Shown here piece by piece: positions 39,867-48,720 of a stretch of DNA of 64,000 nt. Source of the DNA: Mycolicibacterium crocinum. GTDB lineage: Bacteria > Actinomycetota > Actinomycetes > Mycobacteriales > Mycobacteriaceae. Both the position numbers and the translations under genes were made by a program. A model generated the notes under the pieces. It was not told where the DNA came from. It did not search any database and saw nothing but the letters and a program-made list of their open reading frames with translations. Each line of letters begins with the position of its first letter. Within the stretch, counting starts at the first letter, position 1. The DNA lies in the NCBI RefSeq assembly GCF_022370635.2, contig NZ_CP092362.2, positions 5,394,001 to 5,458,000 on the forward strand, given 5' to 3'.

Positions 39867-40757
39867 GTGTCGCTGCAGACCGAGCGGTTAGTCGACGTCG
39901 ACGACGTCCGGTTGCGGGTGTTGGAGGCCGGTGATCCCGGCGCCCCGGTGATGATCCTGGCGCACGGCTTCCCCGAACTGGCGTACTCCTGGCGTCATCA
40001 GATCCCGGTTCTCGCCGACGCGGGCTATCACGTGCTGGCTCCCGATCAGCGGGGCTACGGCGGTTCATCGGCGCCCGAGGCGGTCGAGGCCTACGACATC
40101 CACCATCTCACCGGTGACCTGGTGGCGTTGCTCGACGACATCGGCGCCCGCCAGGCGGTGTTCATCGGCCATGACTGGGGCGCGATGGTGGTATGGCACA
40201 CCGCGCTGCTGCATCCGGACCGGGTGCGAGCGGTCGCGGGCCTGTCCGTCCCGCCGATCCCCCGGGCGCGGACCCGTCCCACCGAGCGGTGGCGAGAGAA
40301 GTTCGGCGAAGACTTCTACATGCTGCGCTTCCAGGAGCCGGGTGTCGCCGACGCCGAGATGGCCGCCGACGTCGCGGCGACGATGCGCGGGATGTTCGAC
40401 GATCTCTCCCCCGACGCGCCGCCCGGGTGGATCAGCGACGACGAGCTCGCGCATTACGTGAGTGAGTTCGGCCGGACCGGATTCACCGGCGCGCTGAACT
40501 GGTACCGCAACTACGACCGCAATTGGGAGTCGACGCCCGCGCTGGTCGACGCGCGGATCACCGTGCCCGCGCTGTTCATCGGCGGTACCGCCGATCCGAT
40601 CGGCCCGACCATGAATCCGGCCCGCGCCCGCGAGGTGGTCGCCGGGCCGTACACCGAGCGCTGGATCTCCGGCGCCGGACATTGGGTGCAACAGGAGCGC
40701 CCTGACGACGTGAACCGAATGTTGTTGGAATTCCTACGCGAAGTGGAGTCGTCATGA
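39867..40757 (+). CDS. Epoxide hydrolase, EphA-type
   Basis: Alpha/beta-hydrolase of 296 residues. HGFPE oxyanion motif, nucleophile Asp in GHDWGAMV, catalytic His in GAGHWVQQE, and Tyr-containing NWYRNYDRNW in the cap, which fits an epoxide hydrolase (ring-opening Tyr pair). Syntenic with ephA (Rv3617) by recall. GTG start. Its stop overlaps the next ATG, so it is coupled to a flavin monooxygenase. Confidence 0.85.
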   Translation: MSLQTERLVDVDDVRLRVLEAGDPGAPVMILAHGFPELAYSWRHQIPVLADAGYHVLAPDQRGYGGSSAPEAVEAYDIHHLTGDLVALLDDIGARQAVFIGHDWGAMVVWHTALLHPDRVRAVAGLSVPPIPRARTRPTERWREKFGEDFYMLRFQEPGVADAEMAADVAATMRGMFDDLSPDAPPGWISDDELAHYVSEFGRTGFTGALNWYRNYDRNWESTPALVDARITVPALFIGGTADPIGPTMNPARAREVVAGPYTERWISGAGHWVQQERPDDVNRMLLEFLREVESS

Positions 40758-41935
40758 CGGGCAGGCCGCTCAATTTTGGGGTGTTCATCACGCCGTTCCA
40801 TCCGGTCGGCCAATCCCCCACCGTCGCACTGGAATACGACTTGGAGCGGACCGTCGCCCTGGACCGGCTCGGGTTTGACGAGGCCTGGTTCGGCGAGCAT
40901 CACTCCGGTGGCTACGAGCTGATCGCGTGCCCGGAGGTGTTCATCGCCGCGGCCGCCGAGCGCACCAAGCACATCAAGCTGGGCACCGGCGTGGTGTCGC
41001 TGCCGTACCACCACCCGCTGATGGTGGCCGACCGCTGGGTGCTGCTCGACCACCTGACCCGTGGGCGGGTGATCTTCGGCACCGGGCCCGGCGCCCTGCC
41101 GTCGGACGCTTACATGATGGGTATCGATCCGGTGGAGCAGCGGCGGATGATGCAGGAGTCGCTCGATGCGATCCTGGCGCTGTTCCGCGCCGGGCCCGAC
41201 GAACGCATCGACCGGCATTCGGACTGGTTCACCCTGCGCGACGCGCAGCTGCACATCCGACCCTACACCTGGCCGTATCCGGAAATCTCAACGGCGGCAA
41301 TGGTTTCCCCGTCCGGACCGCGACTGGCCGGACAGCTGGGCACCTCGTTGCTGTCGCTGTCGATGTCGGTGCCCGGCGGCTTCGCGGCGCTGGAAGACGC
41401 CTGGGGCATCGTCGTCGACCAGGCCGACAAATCGGGCAGGCCCGAACCCGACCGCTCGTCGTGGCGGGTGCTCGGGATCATGCATTTGGCCGACACCCGC
41501 GATCAGGCGATCGACGACTGCACCTACGGGCTGCAGGATTTCGCAAACTACTTCGGGGCAGCGGGGTTCGTGCCGCTGTCCAACGAGGTTGAAGCGGCCG
41601 AGCAGTCGCCGCGGCAGTTCGTCGCCGACTACGCCGCCGGAGGCAACTGCTGCATCGGGACCCCCGACGATGCGATCGCCTACATCACCGACCTGCTGGA
41701 CCGCTCCGGCGGCTTCGGCACGTTCCTGATGCTGGGCCACGACTGGGCCGACCCGCAGGCCACCTATCACTCGTACGAGCTCCTTGCCCGAAAAGTCATG
41801 CCGCACTTCAAGGGACAGCTGCAGGCGCCGCGGGCGTCGCACGACTGGGCGCAGCAGAAGCGCAACGATCTGTTCGGCCGCGCCGGTGAGGCGATCATGA
41901 AGGCGATCGGCGAGCACACCGGCGGGCAGGCCTGA
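40754..41935 (+). CDS. LLM-class flavin-dependent monooxygenase
   Basis: Luciferase-like TIM-barrel oxidoreductase of 393 residues. Motifs FDEAWFGEHHSGGYELI, KLGTGVVSLPYHHPL and the C-terminal GTPDDAIAYI region fit the bacterial-luciferase superfamily, which uses FMNH2 or F420H2. The substrate is unknown; pairing with an epoxide hydrolase hints at a two-step oxidation pathway. It overlaps the upstream gene by 4 bp. Rv3618 counterpart by recalled synteny. Confidence 0.85.
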   Translation: MTGRPLNFGVFITPFHPVGQSPTVALEYDLERTVALDRLGFDEAWFGEHHSGGYELIACPEVFIAAAAERTKHIKLGTGVVSLPYHHPLMVADRWVLLDHLTRGRVIFGTGPGALPSDAYMMGIDPVEQRRMMQESLDAILALFRAGPDERIDRHSDWFTLRDAQLHIRPYTWPYPEISTAAMVSPSGPRLAGQLGTSLLSLSMSVPGGFAALEDAWGIVVDQADKSGRPEPDRSSWRVLGIMHLADTRDQAIDDCTYGLQDFANYFGAAGFVPLSNEVEAAEQSPRQFVADYAAGGNCCIGTPDDAIAYITDLLDRSGGFGTFLMLGHDWADPQATYHSYELLARKVMPHFKGQLQAPRASHDWAQQKRNDLFGRAGEAIMKAIGEHTGGQA

Positions 41936-41947
41936 GGCGTTGCGGCA

Positions 41948-42000
41948 AGATTGAACTCACGCAGGCACTTACTCGCACTTTGTCGGCGTGACTTCAATCT
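41948..42000. repeat. Inverted repeat downstream of the monooxygenase gene
   Basis: A 15-bp arm at 41948-41962 (AGATTGAACTCACGC) is mirrored at 41986-42000 with one mismatch, around a 23-nt loop. It begins 13 bp after the monooxygenase stop and could be its terminator or part of a mobile-repeat remnant. The function is inferred only. Confidence 0.5.
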
Positions 42001-42076
42001 CGTTGCTAAAAACGCACATTGGCGCCGCAGCCGCCACCACTTTGTAGCTGAGCGAGTGATCACCTGAGCTCTTCAG

Positions 42077-42104
42077 AACGCGATATCACCGGTGATATCG
42101 CGTT
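42077..42104. terminator. Perfect 28-bp palindrome between convergent genes
   Basis: A perfect self-complementary 28-mer centred on CCGG, with internal GATATC on both arms, lies 39 bp before the stop of the convergent MBL gene. As RNA it would fold into a strong hairpin in either direction, so a bidirectional terminator is likely. As DNA it would also suit a symmetric protein site. Confidence 0.6.
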
Positions 42105-42143
42105 GCGGACCAACTACATGTGCGCCCGCGGACCAAACCTCCG

Positions 42144-42917
42144 CTAGACCTCGGTGCGCTCCCCCGGCGTCAACCAGCGGACGTTCTCCACAACCGATAA
42201 AGTCTGTCGCGCAACGGCTTCCGGCTCGCGGAAATGCGTCCACCCCTCGTAGTGCACGGGCACCGCGACCCGCGGTCGCAGCACCCCGATCAGCTCGAGA
42301 CTTTCGCGGGCGGTCATCGTGAAGCGCACCGCCCCGGTGAAACTGAACCGCACCCCGCCCAGATGCAGCAGCGCGACGTCGACCTTCAGGCGCGAGGCCA
42401 CCTCACGTAGGCCGTCATAGAGCACCGTGTCTCCGGACATCCACAGCGCGGCGGTCTCCTCGCCGTGACCGTGCAACGCGAATCCGTTGACTTTCCCCGT
42501 GATCGGCTCGCTGAACTTGGGTCCGTGCCGGGCCGGGGTGGCGGTCACCGTCAGCGACGGGCGGTCGGGCGACTCCAACGTCGTCGACTCCCAGTCCGCG
42601 AGGCCGCGGACGTTCGGCGCAGCCAATCGGCGCGCGGCGGGTCGCGTCGTGACGACGGTGCCCGCTTGGGCCAGAAGTTCACGGCCAGAGTCGTCGAGGT
42701 TGTCGGCATGCTGGTCGTGGCTGAGCAATACCACGTCGACGGGTGAGACCAGCTCGCGCGCCTGGGCCGGGCCCGCAACCTTGCGCGACGACGTGCCCCA
42801 GCCGAACGTGTAGCGGCGGCCCGGCGAGTCGAACGTCGGGTCGGTCAGGATGCGCCAGCCGTCGACTTCGATCAGCGTGGTGGGGCCGCCGAGGTGGGTG
42901 AGCTGCAGCTGGGCCAT
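42144..42917 (-). CDS. MBL-fold hydrolase
   Basis: Metallo-beta-lactamase-fold protein of 257 residues. The metal motif is SHDQHADNLD rather than the standard HxHxDH: the spacing H-x2-H-x-D is preserved but the last His is replaced by Asn. Further ligands may be RHGP (His) and SGDTV (Asp), with HYEGW near the end. This resembles UlaG/N-acyl-phosphatidylethanolamine phospholipase D-like enzymes. It diverges from lpqG with 36 bp between starts. Confidence 0.8.
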   Translation of the reverse strand: MAQLQLTHLGGPTTLIEVDGWRILTDPTFDSPGRRYTFGWGTSSRKVAGPAQARELVSPVDVVLLSHDQHADNLDDSGRELLAQAGTVVTTRPAARRLAAPNVRGLADWESTTLESPDRPSLTVTATPARHGPKFSEPITGKVNGFALHGHGEETAALWMSGDTVLYDGLREVASRLKVDVALLHLGGVRFSFTGAVRFTMTARESLELIGVLRPRVAVPVHYEGWTHFREPEAVARQTLSVVENVRWLTPGERTEV

Positions 42918-42953
42918 GTCAAAAACCTAGTGCGCCGCGCTACGGTGTCTCCC

Positions 42954-43667
42954 ATGCCCATCGCCGGACGTCGTGTCATTGTTGCGCTGGCCTCGGCGGG
43001 TGTGGCCGCCGCCGTCCTCACCGGCTGCGATTCGGCCCCCGCGGTTCCCGCCAACCCGCGACAGGTCACCGTCGTCGGATCCGGCGAGGTGAAGGGCGTG
43101 CCGGACACGCTGACCGCCGACGTCAGCGTCGAGGCCGCCGCCCCCGACGTCACCACGGCGATGAACCAGGCCAACGACCGCCAGAACGCGGTGCTCAATG
43201 CGCTCAACGCCAGCGGCGTCGACGGCAAGGACATCAGCACCACGCAGGTCAGCCTGCAGCCGCAGTACAGCGACAACTCGGTGATCACCGGCTACCGGGC
43301 GAGCAACTCGATTCAGATCAAGATCCGCAAGCTCGACACCGCCTCGCAGGTACTGGCCAACATCGTCAACGCCGGCGGCGACGCCACCCGAATCAACTCG
43401 GTCAGCTACTCCATCGAGGACGACACCAAGTTGGTCGGCGATGCCAGGGCGCGCGCATTCAACGACGCCAAGCAGCGCGCCCAGCAATACGCGGACCTGT
43501 CCGGGTTGTCGCTGGGCAAGATCATCTCGATCTCCGAGGCGCCCGGCGGCACCCCACCCACTTCCCCGACGCCGATGCCACGCGGGGCGATGGCCAGTTC
43601 AGTTCCGTTGTCGCCCGGCCAGCAGACGGTGGGCTTCTCGGTGACGGCGGTGTGGGAGCTCAGCTAG
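42954..43667 (+). CDS. lpqG: Lipoprotein LpqG, SIMPL (DUF541) domain
   Basis: Exported lipoprotein of 237 residues; signal peptide with lipobox LTGC (about residue 23). The mature region is a SIMPL/DUF541 domain (QVTVVGSGEVKGVPDTL, YSIEDDTKL, ARARAFNDAKQRAQQYA), usually periplasmic and linked to oxidative-stress tolerance in other bacteria. ATG 42954 is used. It overlaps the convergent VOC gene by 8 bp. Counterpart of Rv3623. Confidence 0.88.
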   Translation: MPIAGRRVIVALASAGVAAAVLTGCDSAPAVPANPRQVTVVGSGEVKGVPDTLTADVSVEAAAPDVTTAMNQANDRQNAVLNALNASGVDGKDISTTQVSLQPQYSDNSVITGYRASNSIQIKIRKLDTASQVLANIVNAGGDATRINSVSYSIEDDTKLVGDARARAFNDAKQRAQQYADLSGLSLGKIISISEAPGGTPPTSPTPMPRGAMASSVPLSPGQQTVGFSVTAVWELS

Positions 43668-44115
43668 TCGCCTTCGCCTCGGCGAAGCCGTCGAAGTCCT
43701 CCGGGGTGTACGGCCGTGCTTCGACCAGCACCATCCAGTTTCCGGAGTTGTCCCGCATCAGCGCCTCCACGCCGTACGGCCGTTCTTCCGGTTCCTGAAG
43801 GAACTCGACGCCCTTGGCCTTCAGCTGTTCGTACGTCGCCCGACAGTCGTCGACGGCCAGGCCCAGACCGGGCAGACCACCGGCCGCCTGCGCCCGCTGA
43901 AAGGCCGCGATCAAGTCGTCGGACAGCGGCTTGCTCGGCGTGGTCAGATGCACCTGCAACTCGGGCTGGTTCGGGTGAACCACTGTGCACCAACGAAAGT
44001 CGGGGCCGAGCTGCAGATCGTCCTTGGCCTCGAAGCCGAGGACGTCGGTGTAAAAGGCGAGTGACTCATCGATGTCGCGGACGAAAACGGATACCAGCGA
44101 GATGTTCGTGATCAT
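43660..44115 (-). CDS. VOC-family (glyoxalase-like) protein
   Basis: Two-module vicinal oxygen chelate fold protein of 151 residues, SVFVRDIDESLAFYTDVLGFE at the start and a C-terminal DNSGNWMVLVE strand with Glu likely to bind metal. No substrate can be read; roles include glyoxalase, resistance and extradiol-type proteins. ATG 44115 follows the AraC regulator stop by 10 bp, so the two are probably co-transcribed and functionally paired. Confidence 0.8.
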   Translation of the reverse strand: MITNISLVSVFVRDIDESLAFYTDVLGFEAKDDLQLGPDFRWCTVVHPNQPELQVHLTTPSKPLSDDLIAAFQRAQAAGGLPGLGLAVDDCRATYEQLKAKGVEFLQEPEERPYGVEALMRDNSGNWMVLVEARPYTPEDFDGFAEAKATS

Positions 44116-44125
44116 GGGCCCAACG

Positions 44126-44575
44126 CTAGGCGTGTGCCGTGCCGGACGGCTTCTCCTCGATTGCGCTTTCGGCCGGTGGGTATCGCTCGGCGAGGCCGGC
44201 CATGAACAGGTAGCAGCCCGGGATCCGCGGCGCGCCATCGGCGTAGCGGCGGCGAAACTCGCTGGGACTCACACCCACGAGTTCACTGAATCTCGTCGAG
44301 AACGAACCGAGGCTCGAAAAGCCAACGGCCATACAGACTTCGGTGACCGTCAGATTGGTGGCACGCAACAGGTCCTGCGCGCGTTCCACCCGTCGGCGCG
44401 ACAGATGCTCGGCCGGCGACATTCCGTAGGTCGCCGTGAACAGCCGCTGGAAGTGGTACTTGCTGATGCCCGCGACCGCGGCGAGCTGTTCGAGATCGAG
44501 CGGCTGATCGTAGTGCCGGTCGGCGTGATCGCGGGCCCGGCACAGGTGGCGCAACACGTCGTCCGAGGCCCGCAT
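44126..44575 (-). CDS. Small AraC-family regulator
   Basis: Stand-alone AraC/XylS DNA-binding domain of 149 residues. First HTH LAAVAGISKYHFQRLFTATYG, second HTH VCMAVGFSSLGSFSTRF, and the family signature ends with GVSPSEFRRR. It lacks a ligand-binding N-terminus (MarA/SoxS-like), so regulation may be through abundance. It lies 3 bp after hpt and 10 bp before the VOC gene. Confidence 0.85.
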   Translation of the reverse strand: MRASDDVLRHLCRARDHADRHYDQPLDLEQLAAVAGISKYHFQRLFTATYGMSPAEHLSRRRVERAQDLLRATNLTVTEVCMAVGFSSLGSFSTRFSELVGVSPSEFRRRYADGAPRIPGCYLFMAGLAERYPPAESAIEEKPSGTAHA

Positions 44576-44578
44576 GGG

Positions 44579-45154
44579 CTAGACCTGATAGACCTTCGGC
44601 TCGAGCGTGCCGATGAACGGCAGATCGCGGTAGCGCTCGGCGTAATCCAGGCCGTAGCCGACGACGAACTCGTTGGGGATGTCGAAGCCGACGTATTCGA
44701 TGTCGACGTCGGCGCGCACGGCGTCCGGCTTGCGCAGCAGCGTGCACACCCGCAGCGACTTGGGGTGGCGGGTGGCCAGGTTGCGCAGCAGCCACGACAG
44801 CGTCAGCCCGGAGTCGACGATGTCCTCGACGATCAGCACATCGCGGTCATGGATGTCGCGGTCGAGGTCCTTGAGGATGCGGACCACCCCGGACGACGAC
44901 GTCGACGATCCGTACGAGCTGACCGCCATGAACTCGAGCTGGGTGGGCAGCGGGATCGCGCGCGCCAGGTCGGTGACGAACATCACCGCACCCTTGAGAA
45001 CCGTCAGCAGCAATAGGTCCTGACCGTTCAGCGAATCCGCATAGTCGCGGCCGACGGATGCCGCCAGTTCCGCCGTGCGGGCGTGAATCTGCTCTTCGGA
45101 CAACAGGACCGATTGGATGTCTCCGGGATACAGCTCGTGCGCCGACACGTCCAC
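44579..45154 (-). CDS. hpt: Hypoxanthine phosphoribosyltransferase
   Basis: Purine salvage enzyme of 191 residues. PRPP-binding motif VLIVEDIVDSGLTL and the flexible loop SYGSST are present. GTG start, 33 bp after tilS. It makes IMP and GMP from hypoxanthine and guanine, complementing the purine-catabolic genes further right. Counterpart of Rv3624c. Confidence 0.94.
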   Translation of the reverse strand: MDVSAHELYPGDIQSVLLSEEQIHARTAELAASVGRDYADSLNGQDLLLLTVLKGAVMFVTDLARAIPLPTQLEFMAVSSYGSSTSSSGVVRILKDLDRDIHDRDVLIVEDIVDSGLTLSWLLRNLATRHPKSLRVCTLLRKPDAVRADVDIEYVGFDIPNEFVVGYGLDYAERYRDLPFIGTLEPKVYQV

Positions 45155-45187
45155 ACTGTATCCAGGAGCAAGGCTTTACAACCAATC

Positions 45188-46150
45188 TCATACCGGCTGC
45201 GCGTACATCGTCAGCCTGCCGTCACGCCGGGCCGCGAACAATCGTTGCTGTCGCAGGTCCGAGCCGACGGCCACCCCGCCCTGCCCGTGCCAGGCGGTGA
45301 CCAGCGCGTCCACCGCGCGGATCTGCTTGTCGGTGAGGTTCGCCGCGCCACCGCGCAGCAGCCAGCCGCGGATCACCCGGCGCCGCACGGCAGTGGGCAG
45401 GGTAGCCAGGGCCGTGACGGCGACGGTCTCCCCCACGTCTGTGTCCTCGAGCGTCAGCGCCGCCCAGTCATCCAAGGCGTCGGTGTCCTCGCGCAGCGCG
45501 GCGGCAGTCCGGGCCAGCGCCTCGGCGACGCCGCCGCCGAGCACGTCCTCGAGCAGGGGCAGCACCTCCGTACGCAGCCGCACCCGGGTGAAGCGGGGGT
45601 CATGGTTGTGCGGGTCGTCCCACGGGGTGAGGCCCAGTTCGGCGCACGCCTCGTGGGTGACGCCGCGGCGCACGCCCAGCAGCGGCCGGTACCACGGCGG
45701 GTCGCAGGCCCGCATGCCCGCGATCGACCGTGCCCCCGAGCCGCGGCCCAGTCCCAGCAGCACGGTCTCGGCCTGGTCGTCGAGGGTGTGCGCCAGCAGT
45801 ACCGGCGCATCGGCGCGGGCGACGTCCAGTGCGGCGTAGCGGGCGGTGCGGGCGGCGGCCTCCGGGCCGCCGTCGGTGCCGACCTGCACCCGCAGCACCC
45901 GGGCATCCACGCAGCCGAGGTCGTGGGCCTGCCTGCGGGCGGTCTCGGCGACCTCGCCGGAACCAGGCTGCAAACCGTGGTCGACGATCAGGGCGGTGGT
46001 CGGCAGTGCCGCCGCGGCCGCGGCCGCCAAGGCCAGTGAGTCCGGTCCACCGGACAGCGCGACGCACCACGACGTGGCGCCGGGCAGGTGCTCGGTCGCG
46101 AAGCCGGCCACGCTGGCCCGCAGTGCGGCTACAGCACCCGGTCGATCCAC
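45188..46150 (-). CDS. tilS: tRNA(Ile)-lysidine synthase
   Basis: PP-loop ATPase of 320 residues that converts the wobble C of the AUA-reading tRNA-Ile to lysidine. ATP motif SGGPDSLAL (about residues 30-38) and the segment AHTLDDQAETVLLGLGRGSG fit TilS, while the C-terminal substrate domain is short, as in actinobacteria. GTG 46150 overlaps the upstream metalloprotease gene by 22 bp. Confidence 0.92.
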   Translation of the reverse strand: MDRPGAVAALRASVAGFATEHLPGATSWCVALSGGPDSLALAAAAAAALPTTALIVDHGLQPGSGEVAETARRQAHDLGCVDARVLRVQVGTDGGPEAAARTARYAALDVARADAPVLLAHTLDDQAETVLLGLGRGSGARSIAGMRACDPPWYRPLLGVRRGVTHEACAELGLTPWDDPHNHDPRFTRVRLRTEVLPLLEDVLGGGVAEALARTAAALREDTDALDDWAALTLEDTDVGETVAVTALATLPTAVRRRVIRGWLLRGGAANLTDKQIRAVDALVTAWHGQGGVAVGSDLRQQRLFAARRDGRLTMYAQPV

Positions 46151-47175
46151 CGCTGCGGGTCTTCGATCTCGTCGGGCAGCGGCAGGGTCTCAGCGCTGGT
46201 CCACACCGTGTTGAACCGGTCCATCCCGACCCGGTCCACCACGTGGTCGACGAACGCCTTGCCACGGGTGTACTGGCTGATCTTGGCGTCCACCCCGAGT
46301 AGCGCCCGCAGCAGCCGCTGCAGCGGCGGCTGCTTGCGCTGGCGGCGTTGGTCGAACCGGTTGCGGATCGTCTGCACCGACGGCACGACGGCCGGGCCGA
46401 CCGCGTCCATGACGTGGTCGGCATGGCCTTCGAGCAGCGTGCCGAGCACCAGCAGCTGGTCCAGCGCCACCCGCTGCGGCTCGGACTGCACCGCGCGCAT
46501 AAATCCGAGGATGCCGGCGTCGCCCGCGTCCTGCTCACCGGAACGCCGCTTCTTCACGAAGTCCGCCAGCCGTCCCACCACCTGTGTCACATCGTCGGAC
46601 CCCTCGGTGGTCAGCACGCCCAGCGCCTGCGACATGTGTTGCGCCAGCCAAGGATTCGCGGAGAACTGCACCCGATGGGTGACTTCGTGCAGGCACACCC
46701 ACAGCCGGAAGTCCGCCGGGGACACCCGCAGCTGACGCTCGACGGCGATCACATTCGGATAGACCAGCAGCAGCAAGCCGTCGTCGGTCCCGGTGTCGGC
46801 GAACGGGTCGTACTGGCCGAGGATCCCCGAGGAGATGAACGCCAAAACCGCACCGGTTTGCGCGCCGGTGATGCGGCCCGTGATCGGGTTGCTCGGTTTG
46901 TCGGTGCCGCCGGTCATCACCCGCATCGAGTCCGACGCTGCCCGGATCCAGCCCTGCCGGTCGACGATGCGTGCCTCGGGCACGGGAGCGTCGCCACCCA
47001 TCCTGGTCACCTCGCGGACCGGACCTTCGGCCTTCCGGGCGGCGACGGCCAACTCGTCGACGGCCTGGTTGCGGGTGTAGTCGGTGGCCGACGGACCCGG
47101 CCGGGCCAGCCGCGCACCGACGTTCCCGGCGAACGCCCAGTCGACGGCGCGCCCGACCGTGGTGGGTGAGCTCAT
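46129..47175 (-). CDS. Zinc-dependent metalloprotease-like protein (Zincin_2/DUF2342)
   Basis: Protein of 348 residues with a zincin signature HEVTH in VCLHEVTHRVQF and a downstream EGHADHVMD that likely provides the third ligand. The family has been noted near F420-biosynthesis genes in some actinobacteria, though none is here. The enzymatic activity is undocumented to my knowledge. ATG 47175 overlaps dacB by 4 bp and its end overlaps tilS. Counterpart of Rv3626c. Confidence 0.83.
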   Translation of the reverse strand: MSSPTTVGRAVDWAFAGNVGARLARPGPSATDYTRNQAVDELAVAARKAEGPVREVTRMGGDAPVPEARIVDRQGWIRAASDSMRVMTGGTDKPSNPITGRITGAQTGAVLAFISSGILGQYDPFADTGTDDGLLLLVYPNVIAVERQLRVSPADFRLWVCLHEVTHRVQFSANPWLAQHMSQALGVLTTEGSDDVTQVVGRLADFVKKRRSGEQDAGDAGILGFMRAVQSEPQRVALDQLLVLGTLLEGHADHVMDAVGPAVVPSVQTIRNRFDQRRQRKQPPLQRLLRALLGVDAKISQYTRGKAFVDHVVDRVGMDRFNTVWTSAETLPLPDEIEDPQRWIDRVL

Positions 47176-48557
47176 GAGCCGCAGCCGCAGGTGCGCAGGA
47201 CGCCGGCCAGCGCGTCGAGGGCCACCCGGCCCATCGGCCCGGCGTCGTTGGAGATGAAGGCGAACGTCAGCACCCGACCACTGGCGTCGGTGACCACCCC
47301 GGCCAGCGAGTTGACCGCGGTGAGCGACCCGGTCTTGGCGCGCAGCCAGCCGGCCGACGACACCTTGGGGTCGCCGCCGAGGAAGCGATCCGAGAGCGTG
47401 CCGCTGCCGCCGGCGACCGGCAGGACGTCGAGCAGCGGGCGCATGGCCGGCTGGTCCGGTCCGGCCGCGGCCTGGACCACCTCGTCGAGGGTCTTGGCGG
47501 TCAGCCGGTCCAGAGTTGAAAGACCGCTGGAGTCGAACAGCGCGGCGCCGGTCATGTCCACGCCCGCGGCGGACAGCTTGTTCGTGATCGCGTCGACCGC
47601 CCCGGCGAAGCTCATCGGGCGACCGGTCGCCTTGGCCACCTCGCGGGCGATCGACTCGGCCATCACGTTGTCGGATGCGTTCATCATCTGCCGGAGCCGC
47701 TCGATCAGTGGCGCGCCCTGCACCGAGGCCAGCTGCCTGCCGGTCGGCGGGCCGGGCGCCATCGTGACCTTCGCCGGGTCGACGCCCAGCGCGGTGGCCA
47801 GGGCCCGCCCGGCGTCCAGGGCCGGGGTCCGGGACCGCGCCGAGTCGACCGTGGTCGGCTGGATGCGGCCGGCGTCGATCATCACCGACTGCATGGGCGC
47901 GATGTCGCCGCCGTCGATGTCGGCGGGATCCCAGCCCGGCGCGAAATCCGGTCCGCTGTACAGGGAGTCATCCACCTGGACCGCGGTCGCGGTGATCCCG
48001 CTCTTGCGCACCTGGGCGGCGAGGTCACTGATCCGGGCCGCGCCGCGATACCAGGTCTCCTGACCGGCCGGGGCGGCCGACAGAATCGGGTCGCCCCCGC
48101 CGACGAGCACCACGACGCCGGGCTGGCGGGTCTGGTCGGCCGCGACGACGGTCGTGGTGACCCGCTCGTCGCGGTTCAGTGCCAGCAGCGCGGCGCCGGT
48201 CGTGAGGGTCTTGTTGGTCGACGCCGGCAGTAGCGGTACATCGGCGCGGTGCTCCCAGAGCTGGTCGCCGGTCTTGGCGTCGGTGACGCGACCGGTGACG
48301 TTGCCGAGGTTGGGATCGGCGACGGGCATCGCCAGCGCGGCAGTCAGGCCGGCTGCGGTGGGCACCGGCGCGGAGTCCGACACCGGGACAACGCCGGGGT
48401 TGGCGGTGACCAGCGCATGTCCGGGCGGTGCCTGCGCGCTGCTGGTGTCAGTGCCGTGGGTCAGGACGGCGGCTATCGCCACGACGGCGGCGACCAGCAC
48501 GATCACCGCCACGGCGAGCACCACGTGGGCCCAGCGCCACCCGCGAGTCGGGCTCAT
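47172..48557 (-). CDS. dacB: D-alanyl-D-alanine carboxypeptidase/endopeptidase (PBP4 type)
   Basis: Class C low-molecular-mass penicillin-binding protein of 461 residues. An N-terminal signal-anchor (about 9-32) precedes SxxK as STNK in LLPASTNKT, SDN in ASDNVMAE and KTG in RAKTGSLTAV. It trims peptidoglycan stem peptides outside the membrane. It heads the dacB-zincin-tilS-hpt transcript and diverges from ppa with 163 bp between starts. Confidence 0.92.
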   Translation of the reverse strand: MSPTRGWRWAHVVLAVAVIVLVAAVVAIAAVLTHGTDTSSAQAPPGHALVTANPGVVPVSDSAPVPTAAGLTAALAMPVADPNLGNVTGRVTDAKTGDQLWEHRADVPLLPASTNKTLTTGAALLALNRDERVTTTVVAADQTRQPGVVVLVGGGDPILSAAPAGQETWYRGAARISDLAAQVRKSGITATAVQVDDSLYSGPDFAPGWDPADIDGGDIAPMQSVMIDAGRIQPTTVDSARSRTPALDAGRALATALGVDPAKVTMAPGPPTGRQLASVQGAPLIERLRQMMNASDNVMAESIAREVAKATGRPMSFAGAVDAITNKLSAAGVDMTGAALFDSSGLSTLDRLTAKTLDEVVQAAAGPDQPAMRPLLDVLPVAGGSGTLSDRFLGGDPKVSSAGWLRAKTGSLTAVNSLAGVVTDASGRVLTFAFISNDAGPMGRVALDALAGVLRTCGCGS

Positions 48558-48720
48558 CGGTCTCCTGACTTCCGTTTCGTCTCATTGTGCCGAACCACCG
48601 TGCAGTGCAGGCCAGCGCGGGCGTTAGGGTAGGCCGCGTCGCCGGTTCGGCGGGCAAGAGCGAAGCGACCCGGGAATATATTCCACCGGGCAGGAGTCAG
48701 CGGAAATAAGGAGTCGCACG

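Noticed and set aside
39867..41935. Epoxide hydrolase and LLM monooxygenase as a described pathway
   Set aside because: The coupling is clear but no substrate or further pathway enzyme is in sight, so no pathway is assigned.
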